Part shown: positions 40,709-50,700 of the stretch, piece by piece
Position numbering within the stretch: the first letter of the stretch is position 1
How the letters are laid out: every line of letters starts with the position of its first letter
Assembly (NCBI RefSeq): GCF_036030735.1
Contig: NZ_CP107928.1
Coordinates: 4,526,001 to 4,590,000, forward strand
Reading direction: 5' to 3'
Source of the DNA: Streptomyces sp. NBC_00425
GTDB lineage: Bacteria > Actinomycetota > Actinomycetes > Streptomycetales > Streptomycetaceae
DNA: 64,000 nucleotides
Position numbers and translations under genes: made by a program
The notes under the pieces: generated by a model
What the model saw: only the letters and a program-made list of their open reading frames with translations
Databases searched by the model: none
Told to the model about the DNA's origin: nothing

Positions 40709-43204
40709 ATGGCGTTACTTGAGCGGGAGCACTGGCTTGACGCGCTGCGCCACAGCCCGGCCGGGCGGGTGGCCCTGGTGTCCGGTGAGGCGGGTATCGG
40801 CAAGACCGCTCTCGTCAGGGCGTTCTGCGACGGCCTGACCCGGCCCGTCCTGTGGGGTTCGTGCGACGCGCTGCAGACGCCGCAGCCGCTCGGCCCGCTC
40901 CACGACATCGCACGGCAGGCGACGGGTGAACTGGCCGCCTCGATGGCCGCGGAGAGCTCGCGTCCGGCGATGTTCCGCGCTTTCCTCGACCAGTTGACGG
41001 CGCGGGAAGCCGTCGCCGTGGTGGAGGACGCGCACTGGGCCGACGAAGCGACACTCGACCTGCTCCTCTTCACCGCCCGCCGCATCTCTTCCACGCGCGG
41101 CCTGCTCGTCATCACCTACCGGCACGACGAGGTCGGACCGGATCACCCGTTGCGCGCCGTGCTGGGAGCGCTCTCCACCGACGCGAGCGCACTGCGCATC
41201 CGGCTGGCACCGCTCTCGGTCGCGGCCGTCGCGACACTGGTCGGGCCGGACGGTCCGGACGCGGCGGAACTGCACGCCCGGGCCGGCGGCAACCCCTTCT
41301 TCGTGACCGAGGTCCTGGCCGATCCCGACCGCCGGGTTCCCGAGACCGTACGGGACGCGGTGCTGGCCCGGGCGGCCGGTCTCGGCCCCGCGGAGCGCGA
41401 CGCGCTGAACTCGGTGGCCGTCTTCCCCGGTTACGCTCCCGCACCTCTCGTCCAGGCGCCCGGGAAGGCCGTCGACAACTGCGTCGACGCCGGGATGCTG
41501 ATCCGGGACGGCACACGGATCCTGTTCCGTCACGAGCTGGCCAGACTCGCCGTCGAGGAGGGAATCGCGTCGGCGCGCAGGACCGAGCTGCACGCGCGTG
41601 CGCTGGCGGATCTGACGCGGTGGGGCAGCGATCCGGCCAGGCTCGCCTACCACGCGGAGCAGGCGGGCGACGCGGCGGCCGTACTCGTGCACGCCGACGC
41701 CGCGGCCGGGCGCGCCGCGGCTGTCGGTGCTCACCGGCAGGCGGCCGACCACTACGCCCAGGCCCTGCGGTTCACCGACGGGACCAGCCCGCGCCGACAC
41801 GCGGAACTGCTCGAACGCCACGGTGAGGCCTGTGCGCACGCCGGGCGGAGCGCCGCGGCCGTGCGCTCCTCCCTTCGGGCCATCGAGCGCTGGCGGGACG
41901 AAGGCGACCAGGAGCGCGAGGCCGCGCTGATGGCGTGCTGCTCCTACTACCTGTGGAACCAGGGCCGCAACGCCGAGGCGCACGCCATGGTGCGGCAGGC
42001 GCTCGCCCTTGCCGAAAGGCTGCCCGAGGGCCCTGGGCTGGTCGCCGCCTACACCTGGTCCGCGTACCTTCTGATGCTGGCCCGGGACATCGCCGGGGCG
42101 GTGCGGACCGGCAGTCGCGCCGCGGAGCTCGCCGAGCGGTTCGGCGAACACACCCTGCTCGCCCGAGCGCTCAACGCGGTCGGCTCCGCCCAGTGGTCGA
42201 TCGATCCGGACCTGGCCGTGCGGACCATGCTCCGAAGTCTTCGGGCGGGCCGCGCTGCCGGTGACGACGCCGCCGTCGGAAGCGCCATGGTCAACCTGGG
42301 ATCCGCGGCAGGCGAGATCCGTCGCTACGACATCGCGGAACACTGGCTGCGGGAGGCCATGACGTGGTGCTCCGACCGTGACCTGGACGACGTCCGCAGC
42401 TACGCCACGGCATGGCTGGCCCGGTGCCTGTGGGAGCGCGGGCAGTGGGCGGCGGCAGAAGCGACGGTCGAACAGGTGGGAGCCACCGAGTGCGCACCGA
42501 GCCGGATCGTCGCGCTCACCGTGCTGGGGCGGCTGCGCACCCGGCGGGGCGAGCCGGGAGCGGCGGACCTCCTCGACGAGGCGTGGTCGCTGGCCGAACA
42601 GACCGGAGACCTGCAACGCCTGTGGCCGGTCGCCGCGGGCCGCGCCGAACTCGCCTCCCTCAGCGGGCGGCAGGCCGACGGCAGCCTGCCCGAGACCTAC
42701 GCGCTGGCGGTACGGCTCGGCATCGGCTGGGCGATCGGTGAACTCGGGCAGTGGCTGGAACCGGCGCCCGGGAAAGTCCACCCGGCCGCCGCCCCGCCCT
42801 ATCGGATGAGCCCCGTCGAGGCGGCCCGGGCCTGGGACGAGCTGGGTTGCCCGTACGAGTCGGCCATGGCGCTCGCGCAGAGCCCGGACCACCTGCGGGA
42901 GGCCGTGCGCCGGTTCGAGAGCCTCGGGGCCCGGCCCGCCGCGGACCGGGCGGCCCGGCGGATGCGCGACCTGGGAATCCGGACCCCGAGGCGTTCCACC
43001 CTGGCCCACCCCCACGGCCTCACCGCGCGCGAAGCCGATGTCCTCGACCTGCTCAAGGACGGGTTGCGCAACTCCGAGATCGCCGACCGGCTCCGCATCA
43101 CGGAGAAGACGGCCGGCCATCACGTCTCCTCCATCCTGTCCAAGCTCGGCGTGCGCACCCGCCAAGAGGCCGCCAGACATGGGGAGACGCCCGAGCGAAC
43201 ATAG
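40709..43204 (+). CDS. Large ATP-binding LuxR-family (LAL/MalT-type) regulator with a TTA codon
   Basis: An 831-residue regulator. The N-terminal AAA-like ATPase has Walker A LVSGEAGIGKTALVRAF and Walker B VAVVEDAHWADEATLDLLLF. The middle is TPR-like helical repeats rich in Ala. The C-terminal LuxR helix-turn-helix is LTAREADVLDLLKDGLRNSEIADRLRITEKTAGHH. Codon 3 is TTA (ATG GCG TTA), the rare leucine codon read only by the bldA tRNA, so translation is probably tied to development. ATG at 40709 opens the conserved LEREHWLDAL start but has no strong ribosome-binding site. Target genes are unknown, and it stands 8 kb from the polyketide cluster. Confidence 0.88.
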   Translation: MALLEREHWLDALRHSPAGRVALVSGEAGIGKTALVRAFCDGLTRPVLWGSCDALQTPQPLGPLHDIARQATGELAASMAAESSRPAMFRAFLDQLTAREAVAVVEDAHWADEATLDLLLFTARRISSTRGLLVITYRHDEVGPDHPLRAVLGALSTDASALRIRLAPLSVAAVATLVGPDGPDAAELHARAGGNPFFVTEVLADPDRRVPETVRDAVLARAAGLGPAERDALNSVAVFPGYAPAPLVQAPGKAVDNCVDAGMLIRDGTRILFRHELARLAVEEGIASARRTELHARALADLTRWGSDPARLAYHAEQAGDAAAVLVHADAAAGRAAAVGAHRQAADHYAQALRFTDGTSPRRHAELLERHGEACAHAGRSAAAVRSSLRAIERWRDEGDQEREAALMACCSYYLWNQGRNAEAHAMVRQALALAERLPEGPGLVAAYTWSAYLLMLARDIAGAVRTGSRAAELAERFGEHTLLARALNAVGSAQWSIDPDLAVRTMLRSLRAGRAAGDDAAVGSAMVNLGSAAGEIRRYDIAEHWLREAMTWCSDRDLDDVRSYATAWLARCLWERGQWAAAEATVEQVGATECAPSRIVALTVLGRLRTRRGEPGAADLLDEAWSLAEQTGDLQRLWPVAAGRAELASLSGRQADGSLPETYALAVRLGIGWAIGELGQWLEPAPGKVHPAAAPPYRMSPVEAARAWDELGCPYESAMALAQSPDHLREAVRRFESLGARPAADRAARRMRDLGIRTPRRSTLAHPHGLTAREADVLDLLKDGLRNSEIADRLRITEKTAGHHVSSILSKLGVRTRQEAARHGETPERT

Positions 43205-43271
43205 GGAGTCGCTCCCGATGTCCCAGGGCCGCCCCCGGGCCGACTCTGGCTGTCGGAAAGGAGCGTGCACC

Positions 43272-43544
43272 ATGCCGCGATATCTCGTGCAACGGACCTT
43301 CACCGAGGGTCTGCACATCCCCACGGACGACGAGGGCGCCAAGGCCTGTCGGACCGTCGTCGAGGGCAACGCCGCGTCGGGCGTGACGTGGGTCCAGTCG
43401 TACGTGAGCCGGGACAAGAGCGTGACCTACTGCGTGTACGACGGACCGTCGCCGGAAGCGGTGCGCCAGGCCGCGCAGACCACCGGCCTGCCCGTCGACC
43501 GGATCACCGAGGTCAGCGTCCTGGACCCGTACTTCTATCACTGA
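43272..43544 (+). CDS. DUF4242 (SCO4226-like, nickel-binding) small protein
   Basis: A 90-residue protein beginning MPRYLVQRTFTEGLHIP, with VTWVQSYVSRDKSVTYCVYDGPSPEAVRQAA and a C-terminal DPYFYH. This is the DUF4242 ferredoxin-like fold. The S. coelicolor member SCO4226 has been described as nickel-binding, and its physiological role is unclear. ATG at 43272 follows GAAAGGAG. It lies 67 bp after the LuxR-family regulator on the same strand. Confidence 0.85.
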   Translation: MPRYLVQRTFTEGLHIPTDDEGAKACRTVVEGNAASGVTWVQSYVSRDKSVTYCVYDGPSPEAVRQAAQTTGLPVDRITEVSVLDPYFYH

Positions 43545-43619
43545 CCCTCGCAGCGCCGCCCATTGAGGCCGCGACAGCGACAACTACGGCAGCGAACCGA
43601 CAGCGAACAAGGAGGAACA

Positions 43620-44279
43620 TTGGACGCATCACCGCATCGGATCGGCCGCACCGCCGGCCGGTCGAAGCGATCCCCCAGGGCGGCGCTCCTGGTGGCGGCC
43701 GCGCTGCTGGCGACCGCGTTCGCCACGGCGCCCGCCTACGCGGACGATCCCGGACTCGGCTGCGCGATCACCGCGACCGGTTCCCTGTCGGTCGCGCCGT
43801 CACCGGTGGTCTTCGGGCAGAACGCCCGGGTGGTCTGGAACGCCGAAGGCGAGGGGTGCGGCCCGGACGACGCGCTGCTGATCACCGGGCCCGGCTTCGA
43901 CCCGGCGACGGAGATCTTCCCGGTCGGTGGCGGCAGCTCCGGTCCGGTGCTCATCACGTCGGCCGGAACCGTGACGTGGACGCTGACGGTGATCGACCTG
44001 TCGTCGGACACCGGCTTCACCAGGATCCTGGCCTCCGTGACGGTGCCGGTCACCGGCGTCAAGGTCGTCCCGAACATGGTGGGCGACTCCCGGGACCAGG
44101 CCTCGCGGGCACTCTCGGCCGCCGGGTACGTGGTAGGCGCCGTGGGCACGGTGGTCGACTGCGACAGCGTCGGCAGGGTGAGCCGCCAGAGTCCGGGTGC
44201 GGGCACGCCGCTCCTGCCCGGATCCCCGGTCGCGCTCACCCTCGGCGTCAAACCGCCGCCTCCTCGCGTCTGCCGGTGA
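43620..44279 (+). CDS. Secreted PASTA-domain protein
   Basis: A 219-residue exported protein. A twin-basic N-terminus (GRSKRSPR) and hydrophobic core AALLVAAALLATAF lead to a signal peptidase site AYA/DD near residue 41. The mature part has an Ig-like segment (GSLSVAPSPVVFGQNARVVW) and one C-terminal PASTA domain (VVPNMVGDSRDQASRALSAA, SPGAGTPLLPGSPVALTLG). PASTA domains bind cell-wall muropeptides. A single-domain secreted version without a kinase is of unknown role. TTG at 43620 is chosen for the ideal AAGGAGG just upstream. Confidence 0.8.
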   Translation: MDASPHRIGRTAGRSKRSPRAALLVAAALLATAFATAPAYADDPGLGCAITATGSLSVAPSPVVFGQNARVVWNAEGEGCGPDDALLITGPGFDPATEIFPVGGGSSGPVLITSAGTVTWTLTVIDLSSDTGFTRILASVTVPVTGVKVVPNMVGDSRDQASRALSAAGYVVGAVGTVVDCDSVGRVSRQSPGAGTPLLPGSPVALTLGVKPPPPRVCR

Positions 44280-44420
44280 ACCGCTGCCGGTGAAGTCACC
44301 CGCTCTGCCCACGAGCCCCGGGCGGAGCGGGTGACGCCGTCGTCACAAGAACCGACCCGCCTGACGCCCGCCTCCACCACGGAGCCACACACGAGCCTGC
44401 CGGCTCGCCGCCGCACCCGA

Positions 44421-44464
44421 CAAAAGCAAAAGCCCCAGGTCACGGCGAGTGAGTCCTGAGGCTT
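44421..44464 (-). terminator. Intrinsic terminator of tRNA-Thr
   Basis: On the minus strand AAGCCTCAGG (44464-44455) pairs with CCTGGGGCTT (44439-44430), with one mismatch, followed by a TTTTGCTTTTG tract. It lies just downstream of the tRNA gene. Confidence 0.7.
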
Positions 44465-44471
44465 CCACAGA

Positions 44472-44544
44472 GCCGCCTTCGGGATTCGAACCCGAGACCT
44501 ACGCATTACGAGTGCGTTGCTCTGGCCATCTGAGCTAAGGCGGC
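44472..44544 (-). tRNA. tRNA-Thr, anticodon CGT
   Basis: The minus strand folds as a 73-nt tRNA. The acceptor stem is GCCGCCT/AGGCGGC, the D arm GCTC...GAGC, the anticodon stem ACGCA/TGCGT with loop CTCGTAA (anticodon CGT, threonine), and the T arm TCGGG-TTCGAAT-CCCGA. CCA is not encoded. It stands at the junction between accessory DNA on the left and conserved core genes on the right. A possible attachment-site role was considered, but no second copy of its 3' end was noticed in the window. Confidence 0.97.
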
Positions 44545-44651
44545 GCGCTGTCCACACCATGGTGCGATCAGCAACGTCGGTAAGTCTACACAGTTTCCGG
44601 GGGTGCTCCGCACCGGCTCCGGGGGTACCGGGCGCGGGGCCCGTCGAGGGG

Positions 44652-46229
44652 CTATGAGCAGCGCTTTCCCTTCGCCGGAGGCGTCCCGTCGAGCAGGTAG
44701 CCGTTGATCGCGGAGTCGATGCAGGCGCTGCCGCGACCGTAGGCGGTGTGTCCGTCGCCGACGTAGGTGAGGAGGCGGGCGGAGGTGAGCTGGCGGGAGA
44801 GGGACACGGCCCAGGGGTACGGGGTCGCCGGGTCGCGGGTGGTGCCGACGACGACGATCGGCGCGGCGCCCTTCGCCTCGATGCGCTGCGGTTCACCGGT
44901 GGGCCCCACCGGCCAGTACGTGCAGGTCAGGGAGGCCCAGGCGAGGCCCTCACCGAAGACCGGGGACGCCTTCTCGAAGGACGGCAGCGCCATCTCCACC
45001 TGCTCCGGGGTGGAGAACGCGGCGGGGAGATCCAGGCAGTTCACCGCGGCGTTGGCGGCCATCAGGTTGGCGTACCGGCCTTCGGCGTCGCGCTCGTAGT
45101 AGGCGTCCGAGAGGATGAGCAGCCCCGCGCCGTCGCCCTCTTTCATGGCCGAGGCCAGCGCCTCACGCAACTGCTCCCACGTGCTCTCGTCGTACATCGC
45201 GGCGATCACACCGGTGGTGGCGAGGGCCTCGCCGAGCCTGCGGCCGTCCGGGTCGCCGGCGGGGAGGGGGTGTGCGTCGAGCTTGCGGAAGAAGGCCTTC
45301 AGGTTCTCGCCGACCTCGGCGGGAGGGGCGCCCTTCGCGGCGAGCGGGCAGTCGGGGTGTCGCACGCAGTCCTTGGCGAACGACCGGAACGCCGTCTCGA
45401 ACCCGGCCGTCTGGTCCAGGTTCAGCCGGCGGGCGGGCAGCGCCGGATCCATCGCGCCGTCGAGGACGAGTCTGCCCACCCGGTTCGGGAACAGGCCCGC
45501 GTACGTCGCCCCGAGGAACGTTCCGTAGGACGCCCCCACGTACGTCAGCTTCCCGTCGCCCAGGATCGCGCGCAGGATGTCCATGTCCCGGGCCGCCCCG
45601 ACGGTGGAGACGTGACGCAACAGCCGTGTCGAACGTGCGCCGCAGGCCTCCGCGAACTTCTTGTACGCGCCGACGAGTTCGTCCCTCTCCCGTCGGTCGT
45701 CGGGGGTGGTGTCCGTCTGCGTGTACGCGTCCATCTCGGGCCCGTCGAGGCACTCCACGGGCTCGCTGCGGGCCACCCCCCTGGGGTCGACGGCGACCAT
45801 GTCGTAGCGGGCGCGGACGGCGGCGGGGTAACCGATGCCGGCGTACTGCTGCAGGTAGCCGACCGCCGAGCCGCCCGGTCCGCCCGGGTTCACCAGCAGC
45901 GAGCCGAGGCGCTTGCCCGGGCCCGTCGCCTTCTTGCGGGCGATCGCGAGCCGGACATCGCCCGCGCCCGGCTCGGCGTAGTCGAGCGGCGCCTTCATGG
46001 TGGCGCACTGGAATCCGGGGACACCGCAGTCGCGCCAGCTCGGCTTCTGCGCGTAGTACGGCGCGAGCGACGTGGGCGTGGCCCGCGGGAGCGCGGCGAG
46101 CGCCGCCCGCGCCGTCGAACCGGCGGTGCCCGTCGGCTTCCCGGCGGAGCAGCCGGAGACGAGCAGCGCGGCGAGCGACAGGAGGGTGACGCCGGTACGG
46201 GACCTGCGGAGGGAACGCCTGATGTCCAT
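44652..46229 (-). CDS. Secreted tripeptidyl aminopeptidase-like alpha/beta hydrolase lipoprotein
   Basis: A 525-residue exported hydrolase of the SlpD/SlpE/tripeptidyl aminopeptidase family. The start MDIRRSLRRSRTGVTLLSLAALLVSGC ends in a lipobox (LVSGC), so it is probably lipid-anchored. The alpha/beta hydrolase core has the oxyanion LLVNPGGPGGSAVG, the nucleophile Ser in YVGASYGTFLGATYA, Asp in GTTRDPATPYPW and His in YVGDGHTAYG. The C-terminal Cys-containing SACIDSAINGYLLDG is typical. It releases tripeptides from proteins outside the cell. ATG 46229 is used, and an upstream start adds 19 unconserved residues. Confidence 0.9.
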   Translation of the reverse strand: MDIRRSLRRSRTGVTLLSLAALLVSGCSAGKPTGTAGSTARAALAALPRATPTSLAPYYAQKPSWRDCGVPGFQCATMKAPLDYAEPGAGDVRLAIARKKATGPGKRLGSLLVNPGGPGGSAVGYLQQYAGIGYPAAVRARYDMVAVDPRGVARSEPVECLDGPEMDAYTQTDTTPDDRRERDELVGAYKKFAEACGARSTRLLRHVSTVGAARDMDILRAILGDGKLTYVGASYGTFLGATYAGLFPNRVGRLVLDGAMDPALPARRLNLDQTAGFETAFRSFAKDCVRHPDCPLAAKGAPPAEVGENLKAFFRKLDAHPLPAGDPDGRRLGEALATTGVIAAMYDESTWEQLREALASAMKEGDGAGLLILSDAYYERDAEGRYANLMAANAAVNCLDLPAAFSTPEQVEMALPSFEKASPVFGEGLAWASLTCTYWPVGPTGEPQRIEAKGAAPIVVVGTTRDPATPYPWAVSLSRQLTSARLLTYVGDGHTAYGRGSACIDSAINGYLLDGTPPAKGKRCS

Positions 46230-46324
46230 CGGACGAGCGTAACTGTGAGCGACGAGTCGCACGCTCTGCGTACAGCAAGTACTCACGGACGAGTGACGCC
46301 GTCAACCCACGGCCGACGGCTTCC

Positions 46325-46384
46325 CCGGGCTACGGCGGTCACCGGAGGTCCGGCGGGTTCGGGCCGCCGCCGGGCTACGGCGGT
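46325..46384 (+). repeat. Two copies of a 15-bp PGYGG-type repeat
   Basis: CCGGGCTACGGCGGT occurs at 46325-46339 and 46370-46384. In the plus-strand frame it would encode PGYGG twice, as in Pro/Gly/Tyr-rich N-termini of Streptomyces membrane proteins, but there is no start codon or continuing gene. It may be a remnant. No function is claimed. Confidence 0.4.
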
Positions 46385-46405
46385 GCCCCGGGTTCGGCGT
46401 CCTCG

Positions 46406-47611
46406 TCAGCCCGCTCTCAGCGCGAGCGTCATCGCCTCCACCGCCAGCAGCGGGGCCACGTTGCGGTCGAGGGCGTCTCTGCAGGCGGCGATGGCGTCGA
46501 TCCGGCGGAGCGTCGACTCGGGTCTGCTGCCCCGGGCGAGCCGCTCCAACGCCTCTTCGGCGTCCGCGTTGGCGATCGCGACGCGGGAGCCGAGCTGGAG
46601 GGCCAGGACATCACGGTAGAAGGCGGTGAGGTCGGTGAGCGCGAGGTCGAGGCTGTCGCGCTGGGTGCGCGTCCTGCGCCGCTTCTGCTTGTCCTCCAGG
46701 TCTTTCATGACGCCCGCCGTACCGCGCGGCATCCGGCCGCCCTGGACCGCGCCCAGTGCCGCCTTCAGCTCCTCGGTCTCCTTGCCGTCCCGTTCCTCCG
46801 CGAGCTGTTTGGCGTCCTCCGCGGCCGCGTCGACCAACTCCTGGGCGGCCCTGAGGCAGCCGCCGACGTCGTCGACCCGCAGGGGCACCTTCAGCACGGT
46901 CGCCCGCCGCTCGCGCGCGGCGGGGTCGGTGGCGAGTCGCCGGGCGCGGTCGACGTGCCCCTGGGTGGCCCGGGCGGCGGCCGCGGCGACGGCCGGCTCG
47001 ATGCCCTCGCGCCGTACGAGCATGTCGGCGACGGCGTCGACGGACGGTGTGCGCAGGTTCAGGTGCCGGCAGCGGGAGCGGATGGTGGGCAGCACGTCCT
47101 CCAGGGAGGGGGCGCAGAGCATCCAGACCGTGCGGGGAGCGGGCTCCTCGACCGCCTTCAGCACGGCGTTGGCCGACTTCTCGTTCAGCCGCTCGGCGTC
47201 CTCGACGAGGATGACCTGCCAGCGGCCCGTGGCGGGTGAGGTGTAGGACTTGCGGACCGTGTCGCGCATGTCCTCGGCGAGGATCTGCGACCCGACCGCG
47301 GCGACGGTCGTGACGTCGGCGTGCGTGCCGATGAGCGCCGTATGGCAGCCGTCGCAGAACCCGCAGCCCGGGGTGCCGCCCAGCGCCCGGTCCGGGCTCA
47401 CGCATTGCAGGGCGGCGGCGAAGGCCCGTGCTGTCTGGCTGCGGCCGGCGCCCGGCGGGCCGGTGAACAGCCAGGCGTGCGTCATCTTCGACGCCTCCGG
47501 CGGGGCCGTTCCGGAGGCGGCCGCGGTGACGAACGCGTCGGCGTCCCGAGCGGCGGCGATCAGCTGCTCGCTCACCTTCTCCTGCCCGACGAGGTCGTCC
47601 CACACGGTCAT
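46406..47611 (-). CDS. holB: DNA polymerase III subunit delta prime
   Basis: A 401-residue clamp-loader AAA+ subunit. It begins MTVWDDLVGQEKVSEQL, with Walker A FTGPPGAGRSQTARAFA, a zinc-binding CGFCDGCHTALIGTHADV, VILVEDAERLNEKSANAVLK and the SRC sensor TIRSRCRHLNLR. GAGRS in place of GxGKT is usual for delta prime, which does not hydrolyse ATP. It helps load the beta clamp at the replication fork. It lies 175 bp downstream of the thymidylate kinase fusion on the same strand, the standard tmk-holB order. Confidence 0.95.
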   Translation of the reverse strand: MTVWDDLVGQEKVSEQLIAAARDADAFVTAAASGTAPPEASKMTHAWLFTGPPGAGRSQTARAFAAALQCVSPDRALGGTPGCGFCDGCHTALIGTHADVTTVAAVGSQILAEDMRDTVRKSYTSPATGRWQVILVEDAERLNEKSANAVLKAVEEPAPRTVWMLCAPSLEDVLPTIRSRCRHLNLRTPSVDAVADMLVRREGIEPAVAAAAARATQGHVDRARRLATDPAARERRATVLKVPLRVDDVGGCLRAAQELVDAAAEDAKQLAEERDGKETEELKAALGAVQGGRMPRGTAGVMKDLEDKQKRRRTRTQRDSLDLALTDLTAFYRDVLALQLGSRVAIANADAEEALERLARGSRPESTLRRIDAIAACRDALDRNVAPLLAVEAMTLALRAG

Positions 47612-47786
47612 GCGTCACGCCGCCCTTTCGTCACGTTTCGCGCTGCGGGTTCCATTGTGCGGGCCGCCACTGACAACCGGGCCACGCGGCGAGGCGGACG
47701 GTCCGTCCGCGGGCGCCGACGTGGGCACGGTCCCCCGCAGTGGGGCCCGCCGCACCACGAGCGACACCGCACCACGAGCGGATCCC

Positions 47787-50700
47787 TCAGCGGCGACGGC
47801 CCCGCCCACGGCCCTCGTCGCGGTCGTCGCGGTCGTCCTCGTCCCGGTGCGGTCCCAGCAGCTCGTCCGCCAGCGTCGGCAGATCGTCCAGCGGGGTCTC
47901 CTCGGCCCAGTCGGGCCGCGGGCGCCGACGTGGTGCGCCCTCCTCGTCGAGCTGCGGCAGTTCGCGCGTCCGGTCGTCGGCGCCGTCGGGACGTGCACCG
48001 CCCCGCTCGGCCCGTCCGCCCCGCTCGTCGCGGAAGAAGCCCGGCGGCACCCGGTCCGAGGGGCTCTCGTCCCTGACCGGAGGCAGGACGGCCGTCTCGT
48101 CCTCGGGTCCCCGGTCACGCACCGGAGGCAGGACCGCCGTCTCGTCCGCGGCGCCTGCCGGGATCGGCGGCTGCGGCAGCTCGGTCGTCACCTCGGCGTC
48201 GGCCGTCGGCCCGGCGGGCCCGGCCGGCGTCCGGGAGGACCGCTCGGGCTCCTTGTCCATCCGTACCGGCGGCAGCACCGCCGTCTCGTCCACCGGCCCG
48301 CCCGACGCGTTGGTCGGCGTCACCACCGGCGTCGGCACGGTCACCGCCTCCGGCGGGACCGCCGCGGCAGCGGCTGCCGGACGGGGCGACCTCGGGCCGA
48401 CCGACGCGGCGGCGGCTGCCTCCTCGGCCGCACGCCGGGCCTGCTCGGCCCGCAGCAGTGCCTCCTCGGCCTTGCGCTGCTTCTCCAGCCGCCGGCTCTC
48501 GGCCTCGGCGCGCAGCCTGGCCTCCTCCTCGGCCTGCTTGCGACGCCGCTCCTCGTCCGCCTTGCGGCGGGCCTCCTCCTCGGCGCGGGCCTTCTCCTCG
48601 GCGAGCAGCCGGACCCGCTCCTCCTCGGCACGCCTACGCGCCTCCTCGGCGCGCAGCCGGGCCTCCTCCGCCTGCCGTTCGGCCTCGCGGCGCTGCGCCT
48701 CCTCCAGCTCGCGCCGCTTGCGCTCCTCCTCCTCGGCGCGCAGCTTGGCGAGCTGCTCCTGGCGCTCACGCTCGAGGCGCTCCTCCTCGGCCTTGCGCGC
48801 GGCCTCCTCCTCGGCCTTGCGGCGGGCCTCCTCCTCGGCCTTCCTGCGCGCCTCCTCCTGGGCCTTGATCTCGGCCTCGGACAGGGGCAGCAACTGGTCG
48901 AGCCGGTGCCGGACGACGGCGGTTACGGCCTCGGGCTCCTGCGCCGCGTCGACGACCAGGTACCGCCCCGGGTCCGCGGCGGCCAGGGTGAGGAAACCGG
49001 AGCGCACGCGCGCGTGGAACTCCGCCGGTTCCGACTCCAGCCGGTCCGGCGCCTCCGTGAAGCGCTCGCGGGCGGCCTCCGGCGACACGTCCAGAAGGAC
49101 CGTCAGATGCGGGACCAGGCCGTTCGTCGCCCAGCGCGAGATCCGCGCGATCTCGGTCGGGGACAGGTCACGGCCGGCGCCCTGGTAGGCCACGGACGAG
49201 TCGACGTACCGGTCGGTGATGACCACCGCGCCGCGCTCCAGAGCGGGCCGTACGACGGTGTCGACGTGCTCCGCGCGGTCCGCCGCGTACAGCAGCGCCT
49301 CCGCGCGATGCGACAGCCCGGCACTCGAGACGTCCAGCAGGATCGAGCGCAGCCGCTTGCCCACGGGCGTGGCCCCGGGCTCGCGGGTGAGGACGACCTC
49401 GTGTCCCTTGGCCCTGATCCATTCGGCGAGCGCCTCGGCCTGGGTGGACTTGCCGGCGCCGTCGCCGCCCTCCAGGGCGATGAAGAAGCCGTTCGCGGCC
49501 GGAACGGTCTCCGGGTCGTCGCCGCCGAGGAGCGCGTCCCGCAGGTCCTTCCGGAGGGGGACGCCGGAGCGGTCGTCGACCTTGGCGAGCACCAGTGCGG
49601 CCACCGGCAGCAGCAGCGCGCCGACCAGCATGAGCACGAACGCCGCTCCGCCGTGCGCGAAGACGAACCGGCCGTTCTCCAGCCGGTGCGGGCCGATGAG
49701 CGCCGCGACCGGCGGGGCGAGCAGCGCGCCCAGCGCCACCATGACCCGGACCACGGCGTGCAGGTGTTCGGTCGTCCGCGCGCGGCGGTGGTCCTCGGTC
49801 TCCTGGTCGAGCAGCGCGTGCCCGGTGTTGGCGGCGACGCCCGCGCCGACGCCGGCCAGGGTCACGATCAGCAGGACGCTGGTGACGTCCGGGACCAGGC
49901 CGGCGGCCAGCAGCGCCACGCCGGTGAAGGCGATGGCCAGTGCGAGCAGCCTGCGGCGCGACAGCGACACCAGCACCTTCGGGGCGGTGCGGACGCCGAT
50001 GACGACGCCGCCGGTCAGCCCGAGCACGAGCAGCCCGTAGAGGACGGGGCCGCCGCCCAGGTCCTTGGCGTGCAGCACGGCGACGGCGACGGCGGCGGCG
50101 ATCGCCCCGGCGACCGCGGCGCAGGCGAGGACCAGCAGCGGGATCGCGCCCGTGCGGCCGCTGTCGACGCCGGTGGCGGTGCGGGGACGGCGCAGGCCCT
50201 CGAGCGGCGACCGCGCGCGGGGGGTGCGCACCGCGGGCAGTTCGAGGAACGTCACGATGGACAGCGACCCGGCGAAGAGCCCTCCGGCGACGTACGAGGC
50301 GAGGGCCGCTTGGTGCTGGTCGAACCAGGCGACGCCGACGCCCAGGAGATTGTTGAACAACGCCGCGACGACCAGGGTGAGGGCACCCAGCGGGATCGTC
50401 ACGAAACCGGTGCGCAGCGACAGGCGGCGCAGGGCGTCCATGTGGTCGGGCAACGGCCGTACCGTCGCGCCCTCCAGAGGCGGCGCAGGCAGCAGTGCCG
50501 GGGCGGCGCTCTCCCGGGCGACCGTCCAGAACCGTTCGGCGACACCCGTCACGAACACCGTGACGAGCAGCAGGGGCAGCGCGTCGTCCGGGGTCCAGTC
50601 GATCCACAGGGGCGCGACGATCAGCAGCGCGGCGCGCAGACCGTCGGCGGCGACCATGGTCCAGCGGCGGTCGAGGGGGCCGTCGGGCGAGGTGAGCGAG

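Noticed and set aside
48380..48880. Dense repetitive DNA as a possible satellite or recombination site
   Set aside because: The periodicity is explained by the Glu/Arg/Ala coiled coil of the thymidylate kinase fusion.
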